Shown: positions 34,008-46,965, counted from the stretch's first letter. The stretch: 64,000 nt of DNA from Isoperla grammatica (GCA_945910005.1 OX246746.1:21261228-21325227); one strand, 5' to 3'. Notes: generated by a model not told the origin, from the sequence alone. A program made the numbers and translations.

Positions 34008-34765
34008 CTATTTATTAAATTCTAATCGGCAGAGCTAAGCGACACACCAAACATTTGTTTTTTAGATAGAAAATACAAGATACTTACTGTTACCTTTGAA
34101 CTTACTTATTTACTGACACTTTTAAAGAATGTATCTAGAATAAATTTATTTGAAAAACATTCGTCTTTGTATCGAAAATACCAGAGATTAAAGTACCTTA
34201 CACGGTTTCTTATCGAAAATACGTTTTATACTCTACTCATCGAAATGTATTTAATCTATAAGTCAAGTATGTCCACAATCCGTTATTTATTAAATTCTAA
34301 TCGGCAGAGCTAAGCGAAACCTCAAACATTTGTGTTTTAGATACAAAATACAAGATACTTACTGTTACCTTTAAACTTACTTATTTACTGATACTTTTAA
34401 AGAATACGAAGTAAAACACATTCGACTGTATAATGTTATTATACTGTATCTAGTTATAAGAAAAGGGTTCTCGCAAAAAGCAAGAGTTTTCAAGTGGGCT
34501 CATAGAACATGTATTGTGTTCTATCATAATGGTCTAGCTTGAGCTTGAAGGGTTTATAGGCAATTTAGACTTTTCAACACATTAAGCTGTTGGAACAATG
34601 CGTTAGACAATGCAATTTTACGTGGACATACTTGGCTTATAGATTAAATACATTATAATTAGTAAAGTATAAAACGTATTTTCGATAAAAAAAACTGTGT
34701 AAGGTACTTCAAGCTCTGTTATTTTCGATACAAAGACGAATGTTTTTCAAATAGATTTATTTTCG
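34008..34765. repeat. Mosaic of direct and inverted repeats
   Basis: A block at 34008-34132 (ATTCTAATCGGCAGAGCTAA and following) is repeated directly at 34284-34408. The block between them (about 34140-34276, with AAACATTCGTCTTTGTATCG) is repeated inverted at 34622-34765. Copies are roughly 85-95 per cent alike by eye. The arrangement suggests either a large foldback transposon that has been duplicated internally or successive rearrangements. No coding sequence is present. Confidence 0.8.
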
Positions 34766-36435
34766 ATACTGCTCTCTCTGCAAATCAGTAATTCCTTAAC
34801 ATATGTCTCGTTATTCTTTGTCAGTTGTAATAGCTGATCTTAACTTATCGTGTCCATGGGTAAAAAAAAATATTCACACAATTACTGCTCAAAAGGAAAT
34901 ATTGTTATGTTTATAGAAGGTTATAGAATAAAATAAACTCATTACAAGTTTGTCCTCAGATCGTTCGTGACTTGCAATTGTGACATCAAGGACTAGAATG
35001 AAATGTTTGCTTCCTTCATTGACTTGACTTGTTCTGCGAAGAAGTTCGTTGACTTGTTGTGTACTGAAATATGTTTAAGTCTGGTGTTATGAGTTTGCAT
35101 GTTTTATCTTTTGGGTAGGCGTCTCCAACGAGCTGAAAAGAACTGTCGTCGTTAAAAGGTCGCCATTTTGAATCCCTTCGCGAATATTGTAATAATAATG
35201 CAATCAATATCAGTTAGTAGAGCTGCCAATATGGCGAACTTGAAGGCCGGGTTCATAAAAAAATTACACCTTCAGTACAATTCGTTTTTTATGCATAATT
35301 TATTATCCTTAAAGAAACATCTGGGATGCTTCATCGGGCTAGCTTTTAGTTCAGTGTTTTTTCTCTAGTTAACGGCATTTGCTTGAATTGTAGATTCCTC
35401 TCTGCAGGCATGTTGTGCATGGCCATGTAGTTAATGCAATACTTATTGATAAGTATTACATTACGTATTGCAATACATCACAAGTAACATATGAAATTAA
35501 AGAACTTCGACACACGCAGCTTTAAAGCGTGATAATTTGAGAATGTGTGTGTATACATAATTTTTTCGATATTAAAATTTTTGATGATGTCGGACTAGAT
35601 ATTATCAAGATCTAGAGATATTCCCTGAAAAGTGAAAACATATTCAAAATTGATTATGTTCGGATAAAATTAGACACTTTCAATAGGTAATATCTCAAAT
35701 TGTCTAATGTGATATATAATCGTAACACATTTCGAATCCTTGTTTTTTGAGAATATTGTAAATCTTCTTAACATCTAATCTACTTCTGAACATCTCATGA
35801 TAACGAAAGTTTGATATTGAATGTAACTTTATATATAGGGACAAAAAACCGTAAATTATCATGCTAAAATGGGTGTCGAGCACTTAAAACATTCTAGTTC
35901 CGATTTGCCTTTGTCTAGATAGAAAAGATGACGATAGTGACAAAGTACTTGGTTGGTGTATTTTGGTTCTCATGTTGCAGTTGCATACAATACAACCGAG
36001 GGGGGTGAAGGGGGACAACAAACAAACGTTTGACATGTCGCACATAATTACTTATTGAACTGTTGCTATTGGTTCTTGACTCATATTGGTTTCATAAGTA
36101 GGGTAAATGTCGGATCGATAAGCACATTTAACAACTAGTAGCTCAGTGAACACAAATATAAATGACAATGCAAAATAGCAACGAATTGTTTTATTGAGAC
36201 CGATGCCAGCCAAACACGTTGTAGCATAAACGTATTGAGGTTAACACTAAATCCATCTCACCATGCATAGGAACCAAGGCCCGGGTATCTGAGCCGTGCT
36301 AAGAACTTCGTGGGGCAAGCACATGCATGGTAATGGAGAGCTGTGTCTAACCAATCCACGAAGTGATAATATGAAAAAATGTGCAAATGTCCATACAAAA
36401 ACAAGTTTATGTTTTCGTTGATAAGACCAGATTTC

Positions 36436-36635
36436 CATTTCCTAGAATATTGTTTCTTATTTGTTAAAACAAAGCAAGCAAAGAAGTTCTCATCGACATT
36501 GGTAGCTAAGACGCTTCCCATGGCACATGGTTGATAAAACCTTGAATATTGTTTCTTATTTGTGAAACCAAAGCCATGAAATTCTCGTCGATATTGGTAT
36601 AGCTACACTTCCCATGGCACAGCTGGCATTGGAAG
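36436..36635 (+). repeat. Tandem duplication of about 100 bp
   Basis: The words AATATTGTTTCTTATTTGT, TTCTCATCGACATTGGTA and CTTCCCATGGCACA in the first half recur with a few changes in the second half (from about 36543). Two copies only. Confidence 0.75.
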
Positions 36636-36799
36636 ACAAATAATGTTATCTGCAACGATTCTTATGGTTGTAATCACGGTAACGTTTTATTATTCATACC
36701 TTTATTTTACCATATACCTATTCATAGTTACTTCATTCATATATCAGATCAACATATCACAATATGTCCGCCATGCTCAAAGTTTTAAGGCCAGTGAAA

Positions 36800-37030
36800 A
36801 TCATCAATTGCAATTATTACGGTTATCATTCATTAGGAAAATCAATTAATGAATAATTCTTTAATTGGCTTCCCTAATGACAACCGTAATTATTGCAATA
36901 TTTGAATTTTTTAAATCCAGTTACATAACCACATCACCCTCACTTGTCACTTTTTCAATATTGCTTAAAGTTCTCAAAATATATAACTAAAACACGTTAT
37001 TTTGACGCGGTTTTTACAGTGAAACTACCC
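36800..37030 (+). repeat. Dispersed repeat, copy 1 (partner at 57890-58085)
   Basis: The blocks CGTAATTATTGCAATATTTG, TTGTCACTTTTTCAATATTG and TTTTGACGCGGTTTTTA occur in the same order at 57916-58061. The first block is also inverted locally (ATTGCAATTATTACGG at about 36809), so the copy has a foldback left end. No ORF or tail; probably a MITE family. Confidence 0.7.
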
Positions 37031-38044
37031 TTCCGCCTTAAAATTGAGGTGGACGTGTTCTATTTAAACGTAATCTACGTGTTTATCGATTCACATCCGC
37101 CATAACTTGTATTCACGGCAATGGCTGTGTGTAATTTCATCGTCATCACCCTTGCATTTATATATAGGTATATCATATATATAAGTTTCATTCTACTGTT
37201 GAGTTTCTTCTAAAAATAGTTCCGATTGAAAATGTTGCCAACCCACGTATATCTGGGTAGTTTCATTTAGACAATGCGTTATTGTTTAGGATTCAGTTTT
37301 AGTCGGCCGGTTGCCAAGTAGTGGGTGCATGCGAAATGGGAAGCCCTTTTCTTCCCTGAATGTAATTGCGTCGAGATGTCAGTAATGAGTTGAATGGCCC
37401 AACGCCCTTCTAACGCCTTCTGATAACCTTCAGATTCACGCCCAGATCGAGCCAGGCCCAACAGACCAACACAAACAGAACGCAGAAATAAACTCGTGAA
37501 ACTCGCTCGTCAAAACAAACATGCTCTAAGCTTATTGTTGGAAATTTCGGAACAGAAAATAAAATCTGGAAGTTTCGTTATACATATATTGTATATTTGT
37601 ACAATGTACACAAGCAGTATCGAAAATGTATAGGTAATTGAAAAACATATTCGAAATGCATTTATATTTTTGCGTCAAAAATACCCGATCTTTAATCTTG
37701 TATTTTCCATTGAAAATACATTTTTGTATGAGTTTTGTGTTTTACTAAATACTTTGCTCGCAGAATCAATAATACATATTTTGTTTTGCTAGAATAGTCA
37801 ACAATCCTCGAAGAAATGCATTTTCTGACGCATTGTTGACATTTCACTGAATTCATGTTCATTATTTATCAAGGCTCTCTCTCCAAGCGTTATGTGGTAT
37901 GTACGTGCATGTACTTCCTACATGATGAGAGGGACATTGTGCTCGACATCAAGTGTTTGCATTATCATTGTGTAAACATTTTCACCGGTGAACTGTGCTA
38001 TGCTCCCATCACTGTAAGTTCAACACAACACTTGGAGTGTTTTC

Positions 38045-39095
38045 AAGTGGTACCATCCATAGCAACGTTGTGAATGCTGACGTCATAAATGAGTGAGTCG
38101 GAGCCAATCAGCTGGTGAAATTTTTGAATACGTACATTTGGTGGGCCAATGCCACACTCATTTTTGACGACAGCATCCATAAGTTTGGTGTGGAAGTGGA
38201 GGAATATTTCCAGCGAATACACACGATTGCGATTATAAACACTTGACCGATGAAGTGAACTACCCATTCAATACAACAACTAAACTATTCAAATTAAATG
38301 GACATGAAAAAAACACTTTTTTTCATTCTAAATTATGAATTTCAAGAATTATTACATGTGAGTAGCATTTAATACTGAACGTCTTGAATATATTTTTTTT
38401 TATTAATAAAGTATATTTATAGTTTCTAATTTGAGTAGATTTGAGGTAAAATTGACACACCAGCGCAAATATCTCGAAAACGGATTGCGTTCGATCATCT
38501 TTTTCAAACGTATTCATGTTAGTCATGAAGTTATCTACATTTAGGGCGAAAATTTGTTACAATATATTACTTTTTGAAGGTGCTACGCAAAGTTATACGA
38601 TTGAAAGTGTAGGTTTTTGTTCAGTTACAATACAATGTATAACATAGGGAATTCCAACGCATTTCAACACTCAATAAACAAAAAACTAATAGCGGTAGGT
38701 GCATATTTTTTTCTACAATATTCACAAGCTTAATCTCAACTTGCAGTACATACAATTTGAATGATTTATATTACATGTGCAGTTATCATCGATCGACTTT
38801 AATATGTTCTCTATAGAGTCCAGCTGGCGTTATAGTTCACTCGAAAATTAGCCAAACATCGACCGGTATTTGGAATTGGGGCTCTGTGGTTGGCCACGAA
38901 TCACTGCTCGTCCGTGACCAAAGAATTGGCATTGAAGCCTTTTTGGCACAACCATACTGCAGTTTACTACGCTCAAGTCGTTCCACAGCAATCGTGTGGA
39001 TGCTGATGTTGTAGATGAGAGGCATTGTGGCCAACCAAATGTCAGTATTTGAAAAAGCCACCCGCCGATTGGCTCCGACTCGCACACAAGATTTC
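38045..39095. repeat. Widely spaced inverted repeat
   Basis: A block at about 38060-38180 (GAGTCGGAGCCAATCAGC, then ACATTTGG and GACAGCATCC) is found inverted at about 38995-39090 (GATTGGCTCCGACTC). Identity is imperfect over about 100 bp. The 800 bp between have no supported gene. This may be an old foldback transposon or two opposed copies of one repeat. The minus-strand frames at 38837-39135 lie in the right arm and are not convincing. Confidence 0.6.
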
Positions 39096-39335
39096 TGTGG
39101 AACCTATTTATACTTTCGTTCATGTAACCCAACATCGTTAGGCATACTGCTCCGTGCGTTGTAATTTTCTACAACAACAATAATTGTCACTGAAAACAGT
39201 TGTGTACCTAAGTTATCGTACTGTATATAGGAATGAGGAGGAAGGGGACTTATACAGGCAAGTAGATAATTACTACCATGCATTTCTGAGGAGGGAAGAA
39301 GTCTAGGGCATAGTCGCAGCGCCTCTAGCGATAAA

Positions 39336-39366
<31 letters not shown>

Positions 39367-40019
39367 CATGTCCGGGAAAAAACGAGTTTTGAATTCAAAG
39401 GGTAAAATATAAATGTTGCCTATGTTCGTTGAGTATGACTGTCTGGACCCTACTAATCTACAACGTGACTACGACTATACCCATAATGATAGGTGAAGTG
39501 TTCTTATTGCTTTGTTAAATTGTTGACGATGATGTTATAATAATGCCATTCATTAAAATAAGATAATATAAACCAGTGTCGAACAAAGGTACCAAATACC
39601 CATCCTCACAAATTCATTATATATAATTAAATACTAATCTCCGTGTTAATGGCGACGATGAAATCTAATGGCACTATCATGAATAAGAAATGGGTGGATA
39701 CATTTCATTAAATACAAGGCTTGAGCGTAAGCTTCTGATGTTATTAGTGTTCACGTATTATCTGGCATGAACATCAAATCAACTTGTCATTAATTTTCCA
39801 TTAGAAATGTTGACCTGAATCGCCTCAAATTATTTTAGCAACTAAATAGTCACGCGGAGTGTGTTCTGTATTCAAATTAGGCTGAAAGCAAGCTGCAAAG
39901 AATGTGTTATCCATATCGTGTCTGTCACCCAGTAGCGGTTCACCCCAATCACAGATTATCACTGGCTTTACAGTAAATGCGGCATTTCATCTAAGCATAT
40001 TACAGCATTTTACGCCTCC

Positions 40020-40200
40020 CCCCACAAACGGATAGAAGAGGACGGGATAGGCGTCCCTAACCTAGGGCTGAACCATCCAAGTTGTTCAGGCCAGGCCTCC
40101 TACCATCGGCAAAGACTCTCCTAAACCCGCCTCATTTTTCATTAAGTTGTAGTAGAAGTTATGTACTATGTGGCAAGATATATAATTTTTATTATTATTA

Positions 40201-40265
<65 letters not shown>
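40020..40265 (+). repeat. Possible retroposon 3' end with (ATT)n tract
   Basis: A GC-richer block including GGCCTCCTACCATCGGCAAA and GACTCTCCTAAACCCGCC is followed by an AT-rich stretch and an (ATT)n microsatellite at about 40189-40265. The layout is that of a LINE or SINE 3' end with its tail, but no coding or tRNA part is visible. Long Tyr/Ile or Asn frames here come only from the microsatellite. Confidence 0.45.
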
Positions 40266-41212
40266 TATATGATTAATATTTACAAACAATTTTGTTTTTA
40301 TTATAACAGGCGAGTGATAAATATTTTTGATGTGAACTGTTATGTTGCTGCCGGCACACTTGGGCTTATACAGTGATTGGTTTTGCTGTGTTTATTTTAC
40401 AATATGGTTTTGGGCATCCCTACACTCTTCTTGTATGTTCTTTGGGTTATGGTTACGTCTTACGTGTTCCTTTCTATCTGTGTTGTGCATGACAACACGT
40501 CTGGACAGTTTCGGGTAGAATGTAAATAAAATGATAATAATATATAATATAAATTACAGAGATATATGTTCGCTGCACTTTCCGACAGGAGTCGACCGCG
40601 TGCCGTTACTGTAGTTGTGTGGTGTTGGTGTGCGTAAGTCGGCGGTGTTGATTTATTCACGTGTTCGGCACGAGTGCACGAGGCAAAACTACAAATAGGA
40701 GCAGTTTATTCCCTCCTTGCTTGATGTTACTTCTCGATTTAAATAGCTGGTTAGTCACGGCGAATCCGTAAACTTGCTCCTGGCAACAATACATAAATAA
40801 CTTAGTGGGGGTATAGCCTACAATCTGTACGTCAATCTGCTGAACCGTATCCGAGCTGGTTTGAAGCGCTTGGCCTCTCGAATAATGTAGGGCATGCACC
40901 TCAATGTGTTGGGTAGTGGTGACCGGTGCACGCAATCGTGGGTGCGGGGGCAACCGTAATAACCGGTCGCAAATAGGCATAACTGGAAATGTGTGTTTTT
41001 TTACCATTGACACCTATATTTAGCTTTTATAAAAAAATTGGTAGAAGTGTTAATTTGTACACTACACTTTTGACTGTTACTTTTTGTTTGGTTACTCGAT
41101 AGTCGACACCTTGCATCATGTGTTTGTGAAATATGATTGTTTAAATTAGTATCTATATAATAAGACTAAAAATTATGAAGAATGGTGTTCTTTTAGTGCG
41201 CAAATTCATTTA

Positions 41213-41314
41213 TATTTATTTATTTATTCATTCATTCATTCATTCATTCATTCATTCATTCATTCATTCATTCATTCATTCATTCATTCATTCATTCATT
41301 CATTCACTCATTCA
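41213..41314 (+). repeat. (ATTC)n microsatellite
   Basis: About 25 tandem ATTC units preceded by a few ATTT units, with one CACTC variant. Confidence 0.95.
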
Positions 41315-42267
41315 TTCATGTATCACAGCTCTCGTCTAGCACCGCTTCAAAATGTATGATACTATTTTATCTTTAATATTAATCTCACTTCCTCGGCGTT
41401 TTCTTTCGACACCTTTATTTGAATGGACTATTGGCTTTAAAGTTTAAACGATCTCATTGATAGGAGAGATAGATCATGTTATTCGCATGAACATCGATTT
41501 GTCATTGTCCGTCTTTCTTTCGAAGTTCTTCATCATCGCCCGACTCATATTTTCTAAGCCAACGCCTTTCTCGCAGATTTTTTAATTATGTGTTGTACTC
41601 GTAACGCCGTGTCAACCGACGAAGATTGATGTTGCTTTCGACGTTCAACACTCGCTAGCAATTCTAATAGGTATTCATTTTTTTGTGGCTTAACTACCAG
41701 TCTGGCAATTAGCTCCTTTGCCCATGTACTATATTACGTAATGTAATTTCATACACTACTTGTAGTAGCCTTCTTGCGTGGATATGTGCCTATGTATAGT
41801 CACTTCTCTTCACGTGCCCGTGTGCATGCTAAACCTAAAAATAGTTCCTACTAACAATAGTTCAAATATATAATGATTGTACTTAATGATAGTCAATAGT
41901 GCATAGACCCTAACCTATTTATAAAATCGAAGTGGTAAACTCAAAGAAAATAACTTCTGCGTGCGTGAGTCTTCGAAAAACAACACATTTATAGCTAAGT
42001 CTAAGTTTGTTCGGAAACTAAGAATGTTTTGCGCCCGTGACTGATGCAAAAGTCGGCAATGACGTAGACAGTGCAATATTTAAGTCCATATAATAATGAT
42101 AGTATAGAAGTTACAAATAATTACAAAATATAATTTGTTTTAAAATAATTTGGTAGTGCATTCCTTTTATGCATCGAGGCCTCGAGGGTAACGGTGTAAC
42201 CTTCCTTCTCTTTAGTCTTTCATTATATTATGCACTACGGATACAAAACGAAGGTTTCTGTGTGATT

Positions 42268-42480
42268 AGACTTTCAGGAACTAGACTGAATGCCTGTTAT
42301 CTGGTTATTCGTGAACATGTTTGGTGAACTCGAATGAGAATGATGTGTTTAAGCCTGGACTGAAATGAATGGATTGGACTTACAGAAACTAGACTGAATG
42401 CCTGTTATCTGGTTATTCGTGAAATTGTGTGGAGAACTCGAATGGGAATGATGTGTTTAAGCCTGGACTGAAATGAAGGT
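42268..42480 (+). repeat. 109-bp tandem duplication
   Basis: Two copies, starting at 42268 and 42377, share ACTAGACTGAATGCCTGTTA and GATGTGTTTAAGCCTGGACT with only a few substitutions, so the duplication is recent. Confidence 0.92.
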
Positions 42481-43382
42481 ATTGTGTTGTATACGAGTTT
42501 TGGAAATTTTGTCGTTCTGAATAATATTAAAAGCACGGTTTTGGGTAGGTTTCAGTTTCCAAAACTGATGGTTAGTGGATATTCCGATGGGCTGTATTCC
42601 GTCTCCGCCATACTGGTACTGTATACTGAGGTTTTACACTAGGGCCAGCAACCACTCTCTTTCCACGATTGGGCTCTCTTCTCTGCTAATGCTAATGCCT
42701 ATCATGTAAATGTTTATCTGTCACTTCCCAAGCCAAAGTACAGCCATTCGTTGCACAGCTTTCTGCCCTCCGCATGCAAGGGACACTTCTAGATAAGCAC
42801 AACACTATGTAAAAGCTAGGTTGGTAACCATATTATACAGTGGGAAAATTATTTGTATAATAGTCAATAATATGTGGTTAAACATCATCAAAATTTGGTG
42901 GTTCACTATATTCTGACTTCGTAGGTTGAAGAATCCAGTGTTAGAAAGACTACCTGTCTCTTGTTGTTCTTCTAGACATTTGAAGGCATGCGAGTTGTCT
43001 ATTCTGAGAGACGCACCAATTGTTTGACTTCCTGGTATTTAAAGAGTACCTATAGAAGATAATTTTGTCAGTATAAATCATTTCAAATGCATGATCAGTG
43101 TATTGTGCATTATTATGAGACGCAATCAATATTTGCCATTAGCAAACTGAGAATCGCGATGCAATACGTGCACGAGACGCTTCCATGGTTATCTGATGAG
43201 TAATTCTAATATGCGCCTAACTTTTCTTGTAGCTAAATGTGTAAACGCATGCTTCTTACGCTTTGAGAATACATTGGGACCTGACACTGGTGATATCTGC
43301 TGTAGCACCTCACTGATTGCTTACAGTGCTTACAGCTTAATGCTTTCCTTCATGTCTGTACGCTTGTTTCTGTTATGTTTAG

Positions 43383-43631
43383 TTTCCACGGCTTGGCCCG
43401 GGCGCTAGCGACTTCTGGTCGGCACATATGTCGTCCGCGGGGGGGTCTCCTTCCCGCCTCTTCTTCCTCCTCGTCACCCGACGACCCCCCCTCGACATTG
43501 TCGCCTCCCCGCCACAAACAGGGGCTTGGGCTTTCTGTCTCCCAGAGCCCTGTCATGGCTCTTAGCCGGGCCTCGTCGCCTGGCCCTTTATCCCAGTCGC
43601 AAGCGCTGGTAGGGGACACCGACAAACATAG
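43383..43631 (+). CDS. Candidate Ser/Pro-rich cassette exon of the TSC22-like gene
   Basis: A pyrimidine-rich CTTGTTTCTGTTATGTTTAG ends at 43382, and the donor AG|GTAGGC begins at 43632. The 249-nt segment between is open in the frame set by a phase-2 entry and exits in phase 2, the same phase as the donor at 10713. It is GC-rich (about two thirds) in AT-rich surroundings. It encodes about 83 residues rich in Ser, Pro and Arg, with LLPASSSSSSPDDPPS and SRASSPGPLSQSQ segments that resemble the disordered linkers of long TSC22 proteins. Being a multiple of three, it could be skipped or included without a frameshift. Assignment to this gene is inferred from strand, phase and order. Confidence 0.6.
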
Positions 43632-43786
43632 GTAGGCGATGCCTGCTGTTTGCTGTCTGCTGTGTGCATGGCGTGTCAACATTGCTGCATGCACCTAGAC
43701 TGATCCACAAGCAAAATATCACACACTATCCACCACAAGTGGAACTAACTTCGTTGTATTTTAACGAGTGGCTAATACTGAGTGGA

Positions 43787-43935
43787 CCCAAGATTACTTT
43801 ACACCTGCTTTCGTCACATCCGGGGCAGTCGTAGCCAACCGGCGAACCGCCCGAGACACTCCCGGGCCAATACCGATCGCTGATTGGCTACGAACGAGTC
43901 GCCTGTGACGAAAGCATATGTAACGTAGTCTTGGG
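43787..43935. mobile_element. Foldback MITE just after the candidate exon
   Basis: The left arm reads CCCAAGATTACTTTACAC, then CTGCTTTCGTCACA and CGTAGCCAACCGGCG. The right arm, inverted, reads CCCAAGACTACGTTACAT, ATGCTTTCGTCACA and CGTAGCCAATCAGCG. The 149-bp unit has a GC-rich centre. No clear target duplication is seen. Confidence 0.8.
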
Positions 43936-45764
43936 ACAACTACTGTAATAAGCAAACTTATATTAGTTTTGATTGTGGGTCAGCCTTATCATCTAGAACA
44001 GTACATCCTATTGAATTATGATGTTCTGTACTTAGTGAAGTGCTATTACATCCTTACCGTCCTGCACCGTGCAATACTTTAACCTCCATATTGTCAAACT
44101 TACCCAACCAATCACCAACCTGATTGGACATTCAGAGTAAACAAGTAGAAGTCACAATTTGCCCATAGAATTGTATATCTTCTCGATTTGAATTTGTAGT
44201 TTGCTACGTTCTTTTTCCATTTGCGTTTTGCGTTATCTATTTAAATTTTATCTTTATTCAGTTACATAGTAAAATTGATAATGGAGGATCGTAAGTAAGA
44301 TGCAAGTAAGAAACAAAATACAGTTATACAATTAGAAATTATAACACCTATGTAATGTTTAAATGCATGATTACCGCAATCAAATTTGCCCACGTAGCTT
44401 TGCTTGTATGCTTCGTGTGGACTTGTTGTATCCGTATTTCATCTTCTTTCTGGTGGATTCTTATTGCATTTCTAATTAACTGTTGGTATTATTGTTTGGT
44501 GTGAGCATGCTTTTGCTTTTGCTGTGGTTTAGATCGGGTGTTGGTGTTTCTTGTCTTCTCTTGGTGGAAGAGAAGACTGCTTGTAAAAGTGCGTACAAGA
44601 CTTGAGTATAGACCGTGCTATATGCGGGTTGCTATACGAATACCAAATGCAACTGAAAATTCGAGGCTAATTTTGTTTGAACCTGCTTTCCTATTCTCGA
44701 AAATGATACGTTATCGTGTGATCACTTTCGTACGTGCCAAAGACCTAGAACCGCTAGGTTCAAAGCCTATTACGGCATAAAAACTGCTACCACTACTGAT
44801 GATAGCAGCTTCACCTTAAAAGGGTAAGTGCATGCATTTCCTACAGCTCTGGAAGTGTGTGTTATATGTAGACCTTCATCTAAAGACACCAGAAACGCGA
44901 TTTAAAAGTTTAAAAATTAACTAATTATACTTTTTACAAAGGTTCAAAGTTTTCGATTTTTCTCGTTTAAAAGGCATGTAACGCCACGCGCCATGGAAAT
45001 AACTTATTATGTAAGACTTTGCCACAGCCTCCTAAATGAAACAATCAAACTTCTTACTCGAGCCGTTGTCACGTCTTCTTTATACAACAACGGCAAGTTG
45101 TCAAATCTTCAGAAAATGAATAACACCACCTAATAATTCCTCACATCTTCAGTGTAAGATTTATGTTGCCTTCCTTCAGAATTTCTTCAGTTTGGCCTGT
45201 GCTTCACGTTTTGTCTCTGCTTATTTTACGTAACTCCAGGTTTGGTCGGAAGGTTCAAGCTAGGTTGCCAGGTTTCCTTTGAAAACATCAAAAACCGTTA
45301 TGAAAACCTTCGATCATGTCATATGGTCATAAAAATCCACCTCACACGTTCGATTTGGTTCGATCACGTAGGTACGCGCGAAAACGGTTGTCCGAACATC
45401 GTGAGTCAGCGTATGGGGGTATCTTTAGTTCATACACGTAACTTTGACTGGATTCTAGACTGTATTTAGAGTTTTAGCTGTCTAGTAGTTGCCAGCTGTA
45501 ATAGTAACGTTTATTTTTGAGCTGGCTCGTTCGGAACAGTAAAACTCTGTAACACTTGGTTGCCAGCACCAAGCTAAATTGTTCATTTGTAAGCCACATG
45601 AATAATGTTGTTATGTATACACTGAATAATGGCTGGATGTATTCCCAACATCTCGAGGATGTTTCATTTGTTAAATGTTGATCGTGCTCACACATTGAGT
45701 TAATGGAAGCTGGACTTTTTAAAATTTCGTACTAATCTTGAAATTAGGTCCTCAAAACAAAACA

Positions 45765-46035
45765 GTCGCAGTAAGAGGCAACAATAGGAGACCCGTCTGA
45801 CCCTGAGGTTGAATAGACCCAGGGTGACTCTGCCAGTCGTAAGAGGCGATAAAAGGAGATCCTGTCCCTTTCCCCCACTGAGTTTTAAGATAGCTCCTCC
45901 CACTTGGACCACGACTTCCCTTGCTGGACTCTCCTTATGACGACCCCCATAATGGATCTGATTCGGAAGTCCTCATATGACCTCAGCTGTCGACGAGGCT
46001 GTCGAGTACGTCGTTAAACACAAAATCATTAAATA
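45765..46035 (+). mobile_element. Retroposon 3' end (GAGTACGTCGTTAA family)
   Basis: Contains GTAAGAGGCGATAAAAGGAG, CTTATGACGACCCCC, AATGGATCTGATTCGG and GAGTACGTCGTTAAACAC, then a short A-rich end. Related 3' ends lie at 20478-20680, 22875-23035 and 31990-32345. A partial internal duplication of the GTAAGAGGC block is present near 45772. No coding sequence or tRNA head is visible. Confidence 0.65.
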
Positions 46036-46436
46036 AAATGAAAAGGATTATCATACCGGTTGTCACATTAAGGTTGAAATTGTTATCGCATTTGGGCATT
46101 TACTGTTAGCCGTAATTATTTTCGCACAGCCGTTTATGTTCTTGCTTCTGGAATTCTTGATGTGGCATTTCTCATTGCTCTTCAAAAATCAGCTGATTTG
46201 AGCGAAGGACTCACTAGCAATTTCTTGTACTGCCTTGTGGTCGCAGTTCCGGTTGGGTAAGGTTAGGAAAGTCGGTGAAAAACTCGAATCGAACAAAAAC
46301 TTTACGTTTTGGTTGGAGTTTTGCTGGAATTCACGGTTCGCGTCTTCCCTCGATCGCTGCTGAACGAATCGGTTACGAAGCCTTTGCCAGGCGTAGTTCA
46401 AGTTCAATACTATAACATTTCCCAATTGTATCTATA

Positions 46437-46583
46437 TATTTATTTACTTATTCATTCATTTATTCTTTCATTCATTCACTCATTTACTCACTCACTCACT
46501 CATTCATTTATTTATTTATTCATTTACTTATTTATTTATTTATTTATTTATTTATGTATTTATTTATTTATTTACTTATTTAC

Positions 46584-46674
<91 letters not shown>

Positions 46675-46703
46675 CTTATTTACTTATTTATTTATTTATC
46701 TAT

Positions 46704-46734
<31 letters not shown>
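46437..46734 (+). repeat. (TTTA)n microsatellite, about 300 bp
   Basis: Nearly pure TTTA units after a mixed start of TTCA, CTCA and TTTA units. The Ile/Tyr/Leu/Phe frames across it are artefacts of the repeat. Confidence 0.95.
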
Positions 46735-46735
<1 letters not shown>

Positions 46736-46965
46736 TGTATATCCTATTCAGTTCGGGTCAATTAATACTATATACCACAGTATAACCATGTATCCAGTAT
46801 CAAAATTGCACTAATTCTAATTCTATTTAATCAACTACACGTATCGAAACTTTAGATTTTATTTCAATTTTCAACTACAACCGTGCAAAATCTCAGATTT
46901 GTCAAATTCTTCCTGGGAGCAATAATCACTGTCCTCTAAAGGTCAAAGGTTTGCTTAACGAGCAG

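Larger units (their letters stand above)
10713..43382 (+). other. Probable long intron of the TSC22-like gene
   Basis: About 32.7 kb lies between the donor at 10713 and the acceptor of the candidate cassette exon. The first third is dense in transposons, listed separately. The stretches 20700-22300, 23110-25500, 25670-27880, 28090-29090, 29980-31980, 32600-34000, 34770-36430, 37040-38040, 39100-40010 and 41320-42260 hold AT-rich unique-looking DNA in which I see no gene. A short interval at about 26800-27060 is richer in CpG. Long introns that hide promoters for short isoforms are usual in TSC22 genes, but no VYQLHNFSISF-like short-isoform exon was found. Confidence 0.6.

Noticed and set aside
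40086..40376. Poly-Asn, poly-Tyr and poly-Ile frames
   Set aside because: They come from the (ATT)n microsatellite.
43350..43694. A 114-codon minus-strand frame over the cassette exon
   Set aside because: It is the antisense of a GC-rich segment. It extends through both splice sites and shows no family motif.
46309..46814. Long Tyr/Leu/Ile/Phe-rich frames resembling membrane proteins
   Set aside because: They are translations of the (TTTA)n microsatellite.
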